From Lentilactobacillus otakiensis DSM 19908 = JCM 15040 (GTDB lineage Bacteria > Bacillota > Bacilli > Lactobacillales > Lactobacillaceae), in contig NZ_AZED01000002.1 of the NCBI RefSeq assembly GCF_001434145.1, forward strand, positions 1 to 44,155: DNA of 44,155 bases. Reading direction: 5' to 3'. Shown here one piece after another: positions 6,457-15,195 of the stretch. The number at the start of each line of letters is the position of its first letter. Positions within the stretch are counted from its first letter, which is position 1. Position numbers and translations under genes: made by a program. Under the pieces are notes generated by a model, which was not told the origin of the DNA, did no database searches, and saw only the letters and a program-made list of their open reading frames with translations.

Positions 6457-6631
6457 TTCGTTCATTCTCATACTGCTGAATAAATTTAAACATTTTGTTC
6501 GTCCAGTCATCGTTGGGATTGCCATTTTTGGCATCTTCACGTATCCGCTCAATGTTCTCTTCATCATCAAACATGTCGTCAAACTTGTTTAAAAATTCAG
6601 CGTATTTTTCATCAAATTCATCGCTTGTCAC
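6407..6631 (-). CDS. Acidic hypothetical protein on the - strand
   Basis: About 75 aa (VTSDEFDEKYAEFLNKFDDM near the start, VRIALKEFLIKD at the end), very acidic and helical, with protein-like composition. The start is uncertain: the GTG at 6631 has no RBS, and the only in-frame ATGs fall well inside. It may be a 5'-truncated gene. It converges on and overlaps the + gene at 6304-6456. Function unknown. Confidence 0.4.
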   Translation of the reverse strand: MTSDEFDEKYAEFLNKFDDMFDDEENIERIREDAKNGNPNDDWTNKMFKFIQQYENERTNNLVRIALKEFLIKD

Positions 6632-6687
6632 AATTTTCGAATTAATTAAATTATACGTCAGTAAATAATAGAAGGAAGTAATAAAAA

Positions 6688-6888
6688 ATGGCAAAGCCAC
6701 GTTTAGTTTTAGAAAAGAAAGCACCAGAACCACGAGTATCACGATTGATTAGCATTAACACTGATTTGTATAACCAGCTAATGGACATTAGGCACGAAAC
6801 TGGATTAACTATCACAGCGGTAGTTAATAAGTTTATCGCTTATGGAGTGAAGAATGTAGAAATTGAAGACAACAAAAACGACGATTAA
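6688..6888 (+). CDS. Ribbon-helix-helix (Arc/CopG-like) DNA-binding protein
   Basis: 66 aa. The pattern VSRLISINTDLYNQLMDI, then TGLTITAVVNKFIAYGV, matches a beta strand followed by two helices of an RHH dimer. It is probably a phage-encoded regulator. The RBS GAAGGAAG gives the start. Confidence 0.65.
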   Translation: MAKPRLVLEKKAPEPRVSRLISINTDLYNQLMDIRHETGLTITAVVNKFIAYGVKNVEIEDNKNDD

Positions 6889-6927
6889 TTAATCCACGTC
6901 AGATCTTATCAAAAGGAAGTGAGAAAA

Positions 6928-7092
6928 ATGATTAAAACATTAAAGCAATTAATCCACGTTTTGTGGGCAATCGAAAAAGACCTCCGTGTTATCGCAAGTA
7001 ACACAGGGGTCAACAGTAAAGCTGAAATTAATTCTAAAGATATTATAAGTACTATGCGTTCAGCCATTCATGATAGTAACGCAGTAAATTGA
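6928..7092 (+). CDS. Hypothetical early protein
   Basis: 54 aa (MIKTLKQLIHVLWAIEKDLR at the start), behind AAAAGGAAGTGAG. A single amphipathic helix is followed by a Ser/Asn-rich tail. Unrecognised. Confidence 0.5.
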   Translation: MIKTLKQLIHVLWAIEKDLRVIASNTGVNSKAEINSKDIISTMRSAIHDSNAVN

Positions 7093-7145
7093 GACTAATC
7101 AAATAAGAGGAAACGGCGAATTGTTACTTGAATGAGGTGTTGATT

Positions 7146-7298
7146 ATGAAAAAAATATTCAGCGATTTAAAAATCATACGAATCTATGGATTAGCTTTTT
7201 TCATTGAAAAGCATCCACGGTTCACAAGAATCATTTCAGCAGTTTTATCAGCCATGGTAACCAGTTTGGCATGTTTGCTATTAAAGAAGTTATTGTAG
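7146..7298 (+). CDS. Small membrane protein
   Basis: 50 aa: a basic, partly hydrophobic N-terminal half (MKKIFSDLKIIRIYGLAFF) and a C-terminal hydrophobic segment (ISAVLSAMVTSLACLLL). The RBS is GAGGTG. Its last 68 bp overlap, tail to tail, the - strand gene ending at 7231. Confidence 0.55.
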   Translation: MKKIFSDLKIIRIYGLAFFIEKHPRFTRIISAVLSAMVTSLACLLLKKLL

Positions 7299-7617
7299 CA
7301 ACAATGATAGGCCAAACGATTCCACTTAAGAACTGCTCACGTTTATATTCATGATATTTTTCAAAGTAGTGCAAGCCATCAGGTGAGAGCTTAATGGCAT
7401 TGTAGGTAGGCATTCCGTTTTGCTTTTCAGGGGTGTCTGGCATGGTAGCATCCCAGATTAGCTTCTCCTTCCAGAAATGGTGTAAGTAATATTTTTGTTC
7501 CGATTCTTCTTGACGATTGATAGGAATACAGCCATCAGGGAACTTCTTTGACTCTTTCAAAAGATCCTTTAATAGTTTACGTTCGGCTTTTGTTAATTCA
7601 GGAGTAATAGTTATCAC
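7231..7617 (-). CDS. Hypothetical protein with a C-terminal membrane segment
   Basis: About 125-129 aa. A soluble, charged N-terminal part (ITPELTKAERKLLKDLLKES, later LSPDGLHYFEKYHEYKREQ) precedes a hydrophobic C-terminus (IVWPIIVATITSLIANMP). An RBS, GAGGTG (7615-7620), is correctly spaced for initiation at ATT (7606-7608); otherwise GTG at 7617 would serve, without an RBS. The fold is unknown; the N-terminal half could be winged-helix-like (LSPDGLHYFEKY). It converges with the + gene at 7146-7298. Confidence 0.6.
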   Translation of the reverse strand: MITITPELTKAERKLLKDLLKESKKFPDGCIPINRQEESEQKYYLHHFWKEKLIWDATMPDTPEKQNGMPTYNAIKLSPDGLHYFEKYHEYKREQFLSGIVWPIIVATITSLIANMPNWLPWLIKLLK

Positions 7618-7665
7618 CTCGATTAATTGGAATAACTCAAGTATACAACTAAAGGAAGTGACAAA

Positions 7666-7992
7666 ATGTCTCAAGTCATTAGTGCTAAAGTATCAATTCA
7701 AATTCCTGATAATTTTGAATTGATAAATAAGGAAGATTACCAAAAGTTAAAACGGGAATCAACATTTGGACGGACTTGGAATTTAAACGATCTTCGTAAA
7801 TGGTGTGGGAACAAATCACCACAATGGTTAAAAGAAAATTTCTTGGAAAATCCAAAATATTCACGGGAAATGCAAGCCTTAATGGATGATAGATATTTAG
7901 TCCATCGTGGCAGTAAAGGTAGTCCCTGGTTGTTTAAAGCTACCAAAATGCAGCAGTTCCTGGAGGATCATTGGAGTGAATTCAATTGGTAA
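7666..7992 (+). CDS. DUF771-family phage protein
   Basis: 108 aa. The sequence WNLNDLRKWCGNKSPQWLKE near the middle is characteristic of the DUF771 family found in early regions of Gram-positive phages; its role is not established. The RBS AAAGGAAGTGA supports the start. The stop is 5 bp from the end of the - strand gene that follows. Confidence 0.7.
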   Translation: MSQVISAKVSIQIPDNFELINKEDYQKLKRESTFGRTWNLNDLRKWCGNKSPQWLKENFLENPKYSREMQALMDDRYLVHRGSKGSPWLFKATKMQQFLEDHWSEFNW

Positions 7993-7997
7993 AAACA

Positions 7998-8273
7998 TTA
8001 AATTCTTGGCAAATCTAATAATCGATCGTGACGGCTTAAGGAATTCTTAGTTTTAATATATAAAGCATTGTCATGATCGTAATCATAAGTGATTTCATAG
8101 GTACCATTACCGAGAATGTAAAAGTAGTGATCACCACGAATAATATTGGCTGCTGTGGCTTGAATAAGTTCAATTTTCCCACTGGCCTGTTTTATTAAAT
8201 CAATATTTTCTGGTGATGCTTGCTTTCCCTTGGAATAAGTTCGTAATCGAATAGCAACAATTTGATGAATCAT
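7998..8273 (-). CDS. Hypothetical protein on the - strand
   Basis: 91 aa with a good RBS (AAGGAGG, 9 bp before ATG). The sequence (MIHQIVAIRLRTYSKGKQAS at the start; IRGDHYFYILGNGTYEITYD in the middle) suggests a small alpha/beta protein. Unrecognised. It converges on the DUF771 gene with a 5-bp gap. Confidence 0.65.
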   Translation of the reverse strand: MIHQIVAIRLRTYSKGKQASPENIDLIKQASGKIELIQATAANIIRGDHYFYILGNGTYEITYDYDHDNALYIKTKNSLSRHDRLLDLPRI

Positions 8274-8340
8274 ACGACTTAGCCTCCTTAATGGGTTGAA
8301 TTCAAAATTCTACAAATATTAAAAAGGAGTGATTTGATTA

Positions 8341-8421
8341 ATGGAATCATTGGAAGTACTAGTTTTAGTGTTCTTAGCAGCCCTGGTCATTGAATACTTT
8401 ATACCAACTGGGCGTCACTGA
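8341..8421 (+). CDS. Hydrophobic micropeptide
   Basis: 26 aa, one acidic-flanked membrane helix (MESLEVLVLVFLAALVIEYF) ending in IPTGRH. The RBS is AAAAAGGAGTG. Unrecognised. Confidence 0.5.
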   Translation: MESLEVLVLVFLAALVIEYFIPTGRH

Positions 8422-8443
8422 AAAATAGAAAGGAATCATATCG

Positions 8444-8638
8444 ATGAATAAATTGCAAAAGTATTCGACATCTGAATTAATAGGTGAATTAAGAAAAAGA
8501 AAGGAAGCCCAACTGTTCCATGGTGGCCTTTATGCCAATACTGAAATACGAGGCAAATATGGTCAAGAAAATATGAAGCTTCCAAATGATTACTGGATTT
8601 TATTAATTAGCGACTTTTCTCCGCTAAATAATAGTTGA
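8444..8638 (+). CDS. Small hypothetical early protein
   Basis: 64 aa starting MNKLQKYSTSELIGELRKRK, a beginning seen in several small Lactobacillus phage proteins. The RBS is AGAAAGGAA. The last 32 bp overlap the tail of the - strand gene ending at 8607, so its C-terminus (SDFSPLNNS) may be an acquired extension. Confidence 0.5.
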   Translation: MNKLQKYSTSELIGELRKRKEAQLFHGGLYANTEIRGKYGQENMKLPNDYWILLISDFSPLNNS

Positions 8639-8819
8639 AGACGTTTTTAACAATTTCTAATTTGGAATCTGAAAAACCAATTGACTTAAGATATTCTTTT
8701 AAATGTTTCCAATCTAAATTTCCCTTAGGAAACGATCTATCAGATCTTATTTCTCTTGCTACATCACCAACTGGTAAGCTAACGTCTTTAAAGCGCATTA
8801 ACCAATTGTAAAAATCCAT
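8607..8819 (-). CDS. YozE-like (SAM-like fold) small protein
   Basis: 70 aa. The sequence FYNWLMRF near the start, RSFPKGNLDWKHLKEYLKS in the middle, and its length match the YozE sterile-alpha-motif-like family of Firmicutes. That family has no well-established function. The RBS AAGGTGGTG on the - strand defines the start. A candidate extended -10 (TGTTATAAT, - strand, 8902-8910) lies about 85 bp upstream. Confidence 0.7.
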   Translation of the reverse strand: MDFYNWLMRFKDVSLPVGDVAREIRSDRSFPKGNLDWKHLKEYLKSIGFSDSKLEIVKNVFNYYLAEKSR

Positions 8820-8927
8820 AAGAATTCACCACCTTAATTATATGCACTAAATAGCCCACTACCGCAAATGGGTGGACCATCTAACAACTATAACTACTAA
8901 TATTATAACACCTGGAGGATCATCAGA

Positions 8928-9086
8928 ATGAAAACATTAACAATACAGAACCGTATCAAACGTTTGAATATGATTATTGGACGCACACCCGTGGAAAACG
9001 ATCATAGCTTGTTGGCATATTTCTTTGTCCTAGATAAAGAAAAGCAACGACTATCTGAATATATTTTACATCACGAGGTGGAATAA
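8928..9086 (+). CDS. Small hypothetical protein
   Basis: 52 aa (MKTLTIQNRIKRLNMIIGRT at the start), basic then acidic. The RBS is TGGAGGAT. Its stop overlaps the next start (TAATG), so translation is coupled. Unrecognised. Confidence 0.5.
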   Translation: MKTLTIQNRIKRLNMIIGRTPVENDHSLLAYFFVLDKEKQRLSEYILHHEVE

Positions 9087-9355
9087 TGACTAAATTTTGG
9101 AAAGCAGTTGGTGTAATGGATTCCCAAATATTAGAAACTGGTGTCTCTCGTGCCGACGTTATGCGAAAGCTCAGCATAAAGTATCCGACTTACGTCGTAA
9201 CTGGGACCGACAAGGATTTTATGAAGAAGCGGAAAGAACGAATCCCAATTTATCCCGAACCAATTAGATTGATCTGCGGTAGAATCACAAAATCTAAAAG
9301 AAAAGAAATAGCGTCAATGAAGAATTCAATTGATCAACGACACTATTTACATTAA
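9086..9355 (+). CDS. Hypothetical early protein
   Basis: 89 aa, basic (FMKKRKERIPIYPEPIRLIC in the middle, then RITKSKRKEIASM). The RBS is GAGGTGG. It is translationally coupled to the previous gene. Unrecognised. Confidence 0.6.
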   Translation: MTKFWKAVGVMDSQILETGVSRADVMRKLSIKYPTYVVTGTDKDFMKKRKERIPIYPEPIRLICGRITKSKRKEIASMKNSIDQRHYLH

Positions 9356-9374
9356 AAGATGGAGGTAAATATAA

Positions 9375-10232
9375 ATGGCAAATGAATTATCCCTACCAGA
9401 ATACACGATTGACTATCAGCTACCTGTGATTACAATTAATAATTTTGATCAATTAAAAACAGCTGTAGAAGCATATGCCAATAAATATCAAGGAATGGCA
9501 GTAACAGCTTCCACAGAAAAAGAATCAAAGTCTAGCCGGGCAGAGCTTCGGAAATTGAAGCAAGCTCTTGATGATAAACGTAAGGAAATTAGAAAAAAAT
9601 ATGCTGAACCATATCAACGGTTTGCAGCTCAAATTAAAGACTTGGAAATGACCCTGGATAGTTCGATTAACCCAATTGACGCTGGGCTAAAAGAATTGGA
9701 AGAGCAGCAGCGTCAGCTTCGTTTGAAGCATGTTAATGCTTTGATTGCTGAAATGGCACCTAATTACCATGTGGAACCAGGCGAGGTTGAAATTGATCCT
9801 ACTTGGTTAAATAAAACCACCACCAAGAAGAAAGTAACCGAAGGAATTGCTGATGTGATGGGTTACATTAAAAAGCAACACGATGATTTAAAAACCGGTA
9901 TCAGTACTATTACCAAATATGCTCAAGCTTATCACATTGATCCAGCTGGTTGGATCGACCAGTTGAAGCAAGGCCAAGATGTTAATTATTTGCTTCAAGC
10001 AATTGATAATCAGGTCAAACTAAATAAACAAAAACAGCAGACTCTGGAAGCACAAGCAGCAGAAGCACAAACACATCAAGTTCAGCAGAAAGGTAAAACG
10101 ATTGATACCAATACTGGCGAAGTTGTTTCCCATTCAGTGTCTTTAAAAATAACGGCAACAATTCCACAAATGAAACTGTTGAGGGCTTTCATGGATAGTA
10201 ACCAAATTCGTTATCAAAGAGTGGGTGCTTAA
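9375..10232 (+). CDS. DUF1351-family protein
   Basis: 285 aa. The coiled-coil central part (SRAELRKLKQALDDKRKEIR; later LKELEEQQRQLRLKHVNAL) and the start (LPEYTIDYQLPVITINNFDQ) match DUF1351, a phage family encoded immediately upstream of single-strand-annealing and Sak4-type recombination genes. A role as a recombination accessory protein is inferred from that conserved context. It is 2 bp from the next gene. Confidence 0.8.
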   Translation: MANELSLPEYTIDYQLPVITINNFDQLKTAVEAYANKYQGMAVTASTEKESKSSRAELRKLKQALDDKRKEIRKKYAEPYQRFAAQIKDLEMTLDSSINPIDAGLKELEEQQRQLRLKHVNALIAEMAPNYHVEPGEVEIDPTWLNKTTTKKKVTEGIADVMGYIKKQHDDLKTGISTITKYAQAYHIDPAGWIDQLKQGQDVNYLLQAIDNQVKLNKQKQQTLEAQAAEAQTHQVQQKGKTIDTNTGEVVSHSVSLKITATIPQMKLLRAFMDSNQIRYQRVGA

Positions 10233-10234
10233 TC

Positions 10235-10912
10235 ATGAAGACGATTGAAGCTAAAGATTTACAGCGAACCCGGAACTGGCGAGTCATTCTATATGCTAAA
10301 CCCGGAACTGGGAAAACAACTTGTGTTAAATATTTACCTGGTAAAACTAGAATTTTTGATTTGGATAACTCCGCTAAAGTATTAGCTGGCATTAGCAACG
10401 TTACAGTCGATGAAATGGATCGAACTCACCCCGAAGAAGACATGAAGCAGTATCTTGAACAGGCATCAGAATTGATTGTTGGTTACGACAATTTAGTTAT
10501 TGATAATGTGTCAAGCTTTGAAAAAGATTGGTTTGTGGAAAAGGGGAAGGGTAGTCATAACGGCATCTCAAATGAATTGCAGGATTATTCACAATGGACT
10601 AATTATTTTTCGAGAGTAATGACTGCTATCTACGCGTTGCCAGTTAATGTATTAACTACAGCTTGGGAGACGCAACGCCAGATTACCACTGAAAATGGTC
10701 AGCAATTTAATCAATATGCACCCGAAATTCGTCAAAGTGTGATGGATGGAATGCTGGGATTATGTGATGTGGTTGGTCGGTTGATTATTAATCCGAAGAC
10801 TAACGGTCGTGGCGTTATGCTGCAAGGAAATGACTCGATTTATGCCAAAAATCGTTTGGACAATCGAACCATGTGTGCTGCTAAGGACTTATTTAGGTTT
10901 GGCGGTGAATAG
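10235..10912 (+). CDS. Sak4-like AAA/RecA-fold ATPase
   Basis: 225 aa. Walker A AKPGTGKTT (about residues 22-30) and a Walker B-like strand NLVIDNVSSF identify a phage nucleotide-binding protein of the Sak4 type. Such proteins act with an SSB in single-strand-annealing recombination. Between the DUF1351 gene and the helicase, with an SSB-like gene two positions downstream, this is the standard recombination module. Confidence 0.85.
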   Translation: MKTIEAKDLQRTRNWRVILYAKPGTGKTTCVKYLPGKTRIFDLDNSAKVLAGISNVTVDEMDRTHPEEDMKQYLEQASELIVGYDNLVIDNVSSFEKDWFVEKGKGSHNGISNELQDYSQWTNYFSRVMTAIYALPVNVLTTAWETQRQITTENGQQFNQYAPEIRQSVMDGMLGLCDVVGRLIINPKTNGRGVMLQGNDSIYAKNRLDNRTMCAAKDLFRFGGE

Positions 10913-10914
10913 TA

Positions 10915-12270
10915 TTGCCATTTAAATTATTTGATTATCAACAACGATTGGTAGATGAAGCTCGTCAAAAACTTGCTGAAGGTAATCAAGGTGTTTTGAT
11001 CGTTTCACCACCAGGAAGTGGTAAGTCGGTTATTATTGCTGAAATTGCCAGGTTAACGGTTGCTAAGGGTGGGCAGGTAATGTTTTTCGTCCACAGACAG
11101 GAACTCGTGAACCAAATAACCCAATCTTTTCAGAAACAAGACGTTGATTTGATGCACTGCACAATTATGACTGTGGGCAAGATTGTTAACCGACTGGGGA
11201 AACTACCTAAGCCGAACTTAATCATTTGTGATGAATCACAGCATAGTCGGGCAAAGTCTTATTTGAAAATATTTGACTATTACAAGGATATACCAAGACT
11301 GGGATTCACTGGTAGTCCATGGCGAATGAATGGTAAGGGGTTTGATGATATTTATTCGGCCATGGTTGAAGGACAAAATGTTACTTGGCTAATACAACAT
11401 CATCACCTTGCCCCATACAAATACTATTCTATTAAGTTAGTGGATGACAGTAAACTAAAGAAATCAAGCACTGGTGATTACACCAATAACTCGATCGATG
11501 ATGCCATTGGGAAAACAATTTTTGGGGATGTGGTCAAAACATATCGTGAAAAGGTTCCTGGTCAACAGGCAATTGTATACGCCCATGACATTGAACACAG
11601 TCAAGCAACTGCAGCTGCGTTTTGTGCCGCTGGAATTAAAGCCGTTCATGCGGATGCTAAGACACCGAAAACCAAACGTGATCAGATTATGCGTGACTTT
11701 AAAAGTGGCAGCATTAAGGTTCTATGTAATGTAGATTTAATCTCTGAGGGCTTTGATGTTCCGGATTGCTCCGTAGTCATTATGCTACGGCCAACCGAAT
11801 CATTAGTATTGGACATTCAGCAATCCATGCGTTGTATGCGATATAAGCCCAATAAAGTGGCAACAATTATTGATCATGTGGCTAATTACACCCGCTTTGG
11901 TTTGCCTGACACTCCACGACAATGGAGTCTTGAAGGACGACCTAAGAAAAAACGGCAAAATAGCACAAAATCAATTCCGGTCAAAACTTGTCCAAATTGT
12001 TTTGCCGTGGTACCGACACAATGCCGTGTTTGCCCACAGTGTGGTAATGAGATTAAATATGACGCTGACGGAATGGAAATTGACGAAACGGCCAGTATTG
12101 AAAAAGTTGGGGAATTTAAACTGACTACTGATTATTCAAAAATCCAGACGGCAAGAAAAAAGCCGGAAGATGCACAAAGTTACAAAGAGTTACTAGAAAT
12201 CGCTAAAGCCCGTGGATATAAAGCTGGTTGGGCCTATGTACAAGCTAAACGACTAAAAATGGTTAACTAA
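10915..12270 (+). CDS. Superfamily 2 DEAD/DEAH helicase
   Basis: 451 aa, starting at TTG after GGCGGTGA. Helicase motifs: I SPPGSGKSV, II CDESQH, III GFTGSPWR, IV-V region IVYAHDIEH then NVDLISEGFDVPD, and VI QSMRCMRY. After the helicase core, four cysteines in CPNC...CPQC form a probable zinc ribbon (about residues 361-379), followed by a helical tail. It probably unwinds DNA for phage replication or recombination. Confidence 0.9.
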   Translation: MPFKLFDYQQRLVDEARQKLAEGNQGVLIVSPPGSGKSVIIAEIARLTVAKGGQVMFFVHRQELVNQITQSFQKQDVDLMHCTIMTVGKIVNRLGKLPKPNLIICDESQHSRAKSYLKIFDYYKDIPRLGFTGSPWRMNGKGFDDIYSAMVEGQNVTWLIQHHHLAPYKYYSIKLVDDSKLKKSSTGDYTNNSIDDAIGKTIFGDVVKTYREKVPGQQAIVYAHDIEHSQATAAAFCAAGIKAVHADAKTPKTKRDQIMRDFKSGSIKVLCNVDLISEGFDVPDCSVVIMLRPTESLVLDIQQSMRCMRYKPNKVATIIDHVANYTRFGLPDTPRQWSLEGRPKKKRQNSTKSIPVKTCPNCFAVVPTQCRVCPQCGNEIKYDADGMEIDETASIEKVGEFKLTTDYSKIQTARKKPEDAQSYKELLEIAKARGYKAGWAYVQAKRLKMVN

Positions 12271-12286
12271 TGGAGGAATTTTAAAA

Positions 12287-12880
12287 ATGGCATTTATTAA
12301 AACAGACTATTCAAACAACAAACATCTAGACTTCTCAGCATTACCAAAGGGTAATTACGAAATGATCATTAAGTCAGCTCAGGAAAGAGCAACTGAAAAC
12401 GGGGCAGAATCACTACAATTGGATTTAGTCGTTCGAAATGATCTTGACGGGGTTGATGAACTAAAAAATACCAATGCCAAGTATCATAATCGCCATGTTT
12501 TTATGGACAATTGGAAAAGAAGAGATACTCATCAGTACGATTGGGATAATTTTCAGAACATTTTTGAGGCTGTTCAAATTCCTGAAGGCCACGATATTAA
12601 GTCTATTCAGGACTTAACTCAAGAACTCGCTAATAAACCAGCAAAAGTGTACGTCAAAAAAACTGTTGATAATTACAACGGTGAAAAGAAAGAAATCAAT
12701 CAAATTGCCCCTTGGAATTTTAGCAAGAGTGATTATCCACAAGTGCAGCATGTATGGAAAGACCAAAAGGACGGTAAAAACCCATTTGCTGGTAATCAAC
12801 CAGCATCAGCACCGGCCGATGATCCATTTGCCAATTCTGGAGATTCAATTGATATCTCAGTCGATGATTTACCATTCTAG
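12287..12880 (+). CDS. DUF669 protein, SSB-like
   Basis: 197 aa. The start (FIKTDYSNNKHLDFSALPKG) and layout match DUF669. In its place in this module it probably binds single-stranded DNA. Supporting this, the C-terminus is a disordered Pro/Ala/Gly stretch ending in SVDDLPF, like the acidic tip of bacterial SSB (DDDIPF) that recruits replication partners. The RBS is TGGAGGAAT. Confidence 0.75.
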   Translation: MAFIKTDYSNNKHLDFSALPKGNYEMIIKSAQERATENGAESLQLDLVVRNDLDGVDELKNTNAKYHNRHVFMDNWKRRDTHQYDWDNFQNIFEAVQIPEGHDIKSIQDLTQELANKPAKVYVKKTVDNYNGEKKEINQIAPWNFSKSDYPQVQHVWKDQKDGKNPFAGNQPASAPADDPFANSGDSIDISVDDLPF

Positions 12881-12891
12881 GAGGGTAAACA

Positions 12892-15192
12892 GTGGCATAT
12901 GAAAACATTCCAAATGAATTACGGGCCTTAAAACAATGGGGCCTGTTTCAAAAAATCTGGCAACCTGAGCGAAATAAGTACACCAAAATACCCCACAATG
13001 CGCTCGATGGTGGAGCTGGACGCACGAATGACCCAAGTACCTGGACTGATTATCAAACAGCATTAGAAGCACTCCAAACGTATAAAATGGACGGTCTCGC
13101 GTTTTACTTTGCTAATGGTTATGTTGGGTTGGATATTGATCATATTGGAGACGAGCTGGAAAGATACGCCGCACAGGATTATCAACAAAATGAAGTTCAA
13201 GATGTGTTGACGATGACTAAATCCTATGTGGAGATTAGTTTATCCGGTACCGGGATTCATGCTATTTTTAAAGGCAAAATTCCTGGTGATCGTCGGCGCA
13301 AAGGCAACGTTGAGATGTATGAATCTGGTCGTTTCTTTGCCTTGACAGGTCGAACAGTCGGTCCATACAGTGATCGGATAAATACACCTAATTCCGAAGT
13401 GATGAAACTTATTTATAAACACTACTTTGGTGAAAGCAATGTGATAAAGCTTCCCAATCAAGCACCGATTCGACCTAATGATTTAAGTGTTGATGAAATT
13501 ATTAAACGCGCGGAACTTTCGCGGACTGGTAAACGTTTCAAGATGTTTATGCACGGTGGTTGGGAGGGCTTCTATACTTCCCATTCAGAAGCTGATCTAG
13601 CCTTTTCGAATGATTTAGCTTTTTGGACGGGCCGTGATTTCAATAAAATGGATGAAATATTTCGAAAGTCTAGCCTTATGCGACCGAAATATGATGAAAA
13701 ACATGGTAAAACCACTTATGGAGTTTCACTTCTTAACAAATCCATTAATGAAACTCGGGAAACCTTTAATCCACAGCAACATCCCTTGCACAAATATAAT
13801 CTTAAATTCCTACAATCTAAGCCTAAAAAGAAATTACCACCTAGAAGTTGGGATGACACTGGGAATGCTGATCGATTTATTGATGTTTTTGGAAATTTAG
13901 TTAAATATTCCTATGTTGATAAGTCCTGGTATTTCTATAATGACAGTTATTGGGAAATGGACGATCAGGGAAAAGCAGCTCAACTTGTTGATATGACTGT
14001 GGATAATATGAAGAATGAGAAGTTGCATGTTGCTGCCGGCGTAGATCCTGAAAAGGCCAAAGTAGCTTGGGAAAAGTTTTTGAAGAAGTCGCGTAGTCAT
14101 GCTGCCAAGCAAGCCATGATAAGTGAAGTGCAACATCGGGTTCCAGTATTGCATGGGCAGTTTGATCAAGACAAAACTTTATTGAACACGGTTAATGGTT
14201 ATATTGATTTAACTTCGGGTATCTTAAAAGACCACGATATTAAGAAAATGTTCAGTCATCAGACAAGTGTGGAATACACCGACAAAATTGATTGTCCAGA
14301 ATGGGATGAGTTTCTAAATCAAATTTTTGCGGGTGATCAGGAATTAATCCATTACATTCAAAAAGCGGTTGGATACTCTGCCACAGGAAGTATTAAGGAA
14401 CAAGTGATGTTCATTCTGTATGGCAATGGTCGTAATGGTAAATCAATTTTCATCGATACGATTTCTGATATTCTGGGAACTTATGCCAAATCAATGCAGG
14501 CCGATTCAATTATGGTACGACAAAACAAATCGGGAGCCAACTCAGATATTGCCCGGTTGGAAAGTGCCCGATTAGTTACCTCAAGCGAACCTAATGAGGG
14601 TGTGAGATTGGACGAGGGATTAGTTAAACAATTAACCGGTGGCGATAAAGTAACCGCACGGTACTTATATGGTAAGGAATTTGAGTTTAAACCACAGTTT
14701 AAGCTGTGGTTAGCCACTAACCATAAACCAATCATTCGTGGTACTGATGACGGAATTTGGCGACGATTGATGTTAATTCCATTTTCAGTAAAAATTCCTG
14801 ATGAACAGGTTGATAAAAACTTAAAAGATAAATTGAAACGTGAATCCGTGGGAATCCTTAATTGGATCGTTGAAGGTTCTTTATTATGGCAACGTGAAGG
14901 CTTGAATCCACCAATAAGCGTTACTCGTGCCAGTCGGCAATATCGTGATGAAATGGATGTTATTAGTCTATTCGTGGATGATTGCTGTGAAGTGGGTGAT
15001 AATTACCGATCACCTGCAGGAGAACTTTTTAAAAAATATCAATCCTGGGCAAAAGACAATTCTGAATATTCTATGAGTAAACAGAAGTTTAGTCGTGAAA
15101 TGAAACAGAAATTTGAAACCAAGAAAAGTGGATCCATATTTTATATTGGATTGAAAATTAAAGGCGATCCAAGACTGGGCTGGATTAAATAA
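12892..15192 (+). CDS. D5/P4-type primase-helicase
   Basis: 766 aa, GTG start after TAGGAGGG. The N-terminal part (about 1-180) is prim-pol-like, with GLDIDHIG as a metal-binding motif and SLSGTGIHAIFKG. The central D5_N-like region (about 380-480) precedes an SF3 helicase: Walker A YGNGRNGKSIF (about 512-522), then TSSEPNEG, LWLATNHKP (sensor 1) and GIWRRLMLIPF (arginine finger). It primes and unwinds at the phage origin, which probably lies just downstream. Confidence 0.92.
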   Translation: MAYENIPNELRALKQWGLFQKIWQPERNKYTKIPHNALDGGAGRTNDPSTWTDYQTALEALQTYKMDGLAFYFANGYVGLDIDHIGDELERYAAQDYQQNEVQDVLTMTKSYVEISLSGTGIHAIFKGKIPGDRRRKGNVEMYESGRFFALTGRTVGPYSDRINTPNSEVMKLIYKHYFGESNVIKLPNQAPIRPNDLSVDEIIKRAELSRTGKRFKMFMHGGWEGFYTSHSEADLAFSNDLAFWTGRDFNKMDEIFRKSSLMRPKYDEKHGKTTYGVSLLNKSINETRETFNPQQHPLHKYNLKFLQSKPKKKLPPRSWDDTGNADRFIDVFGNLVKYSYVDKSWYFYNDSYWEMDDQGKAAQLVDMTVDNMKNEKLHVAAGVDPEKAKVAWEKFLKKSRSHAAKQAMISEVQHRVPVLHGQFDQDKTLLNTVNGYIDLTSGILKDHDIKKMFSHQTSVEYTDKIDCPEWDEFLNQIFAGDQELIHYIQKAVGYSATGSIKEQVMFILYGNGRNGKSIFIDTISDILGTYAKSMQADSIMVRQNKSGANSDIARLESARLVTSSEPNEGVRLDEGLVKQLTGGDKVTARYLYGKEFEFKPQFKLWLATNHKPIIRGTDDGIWRRLMLIPFSVKIPDEQVDKNLKDKLKRESVGILNWIVEGSLLWQREGLNPPISVTRASRQYRDEMDVISLFVDDCCEVGDNYRSPAGELFKKYQSWAKDNSEYSMSKQKFSREMKQKFETKKSGSIFYIGLKIKGDPRLGWIK

Positions 15193-15195
15193 AAA

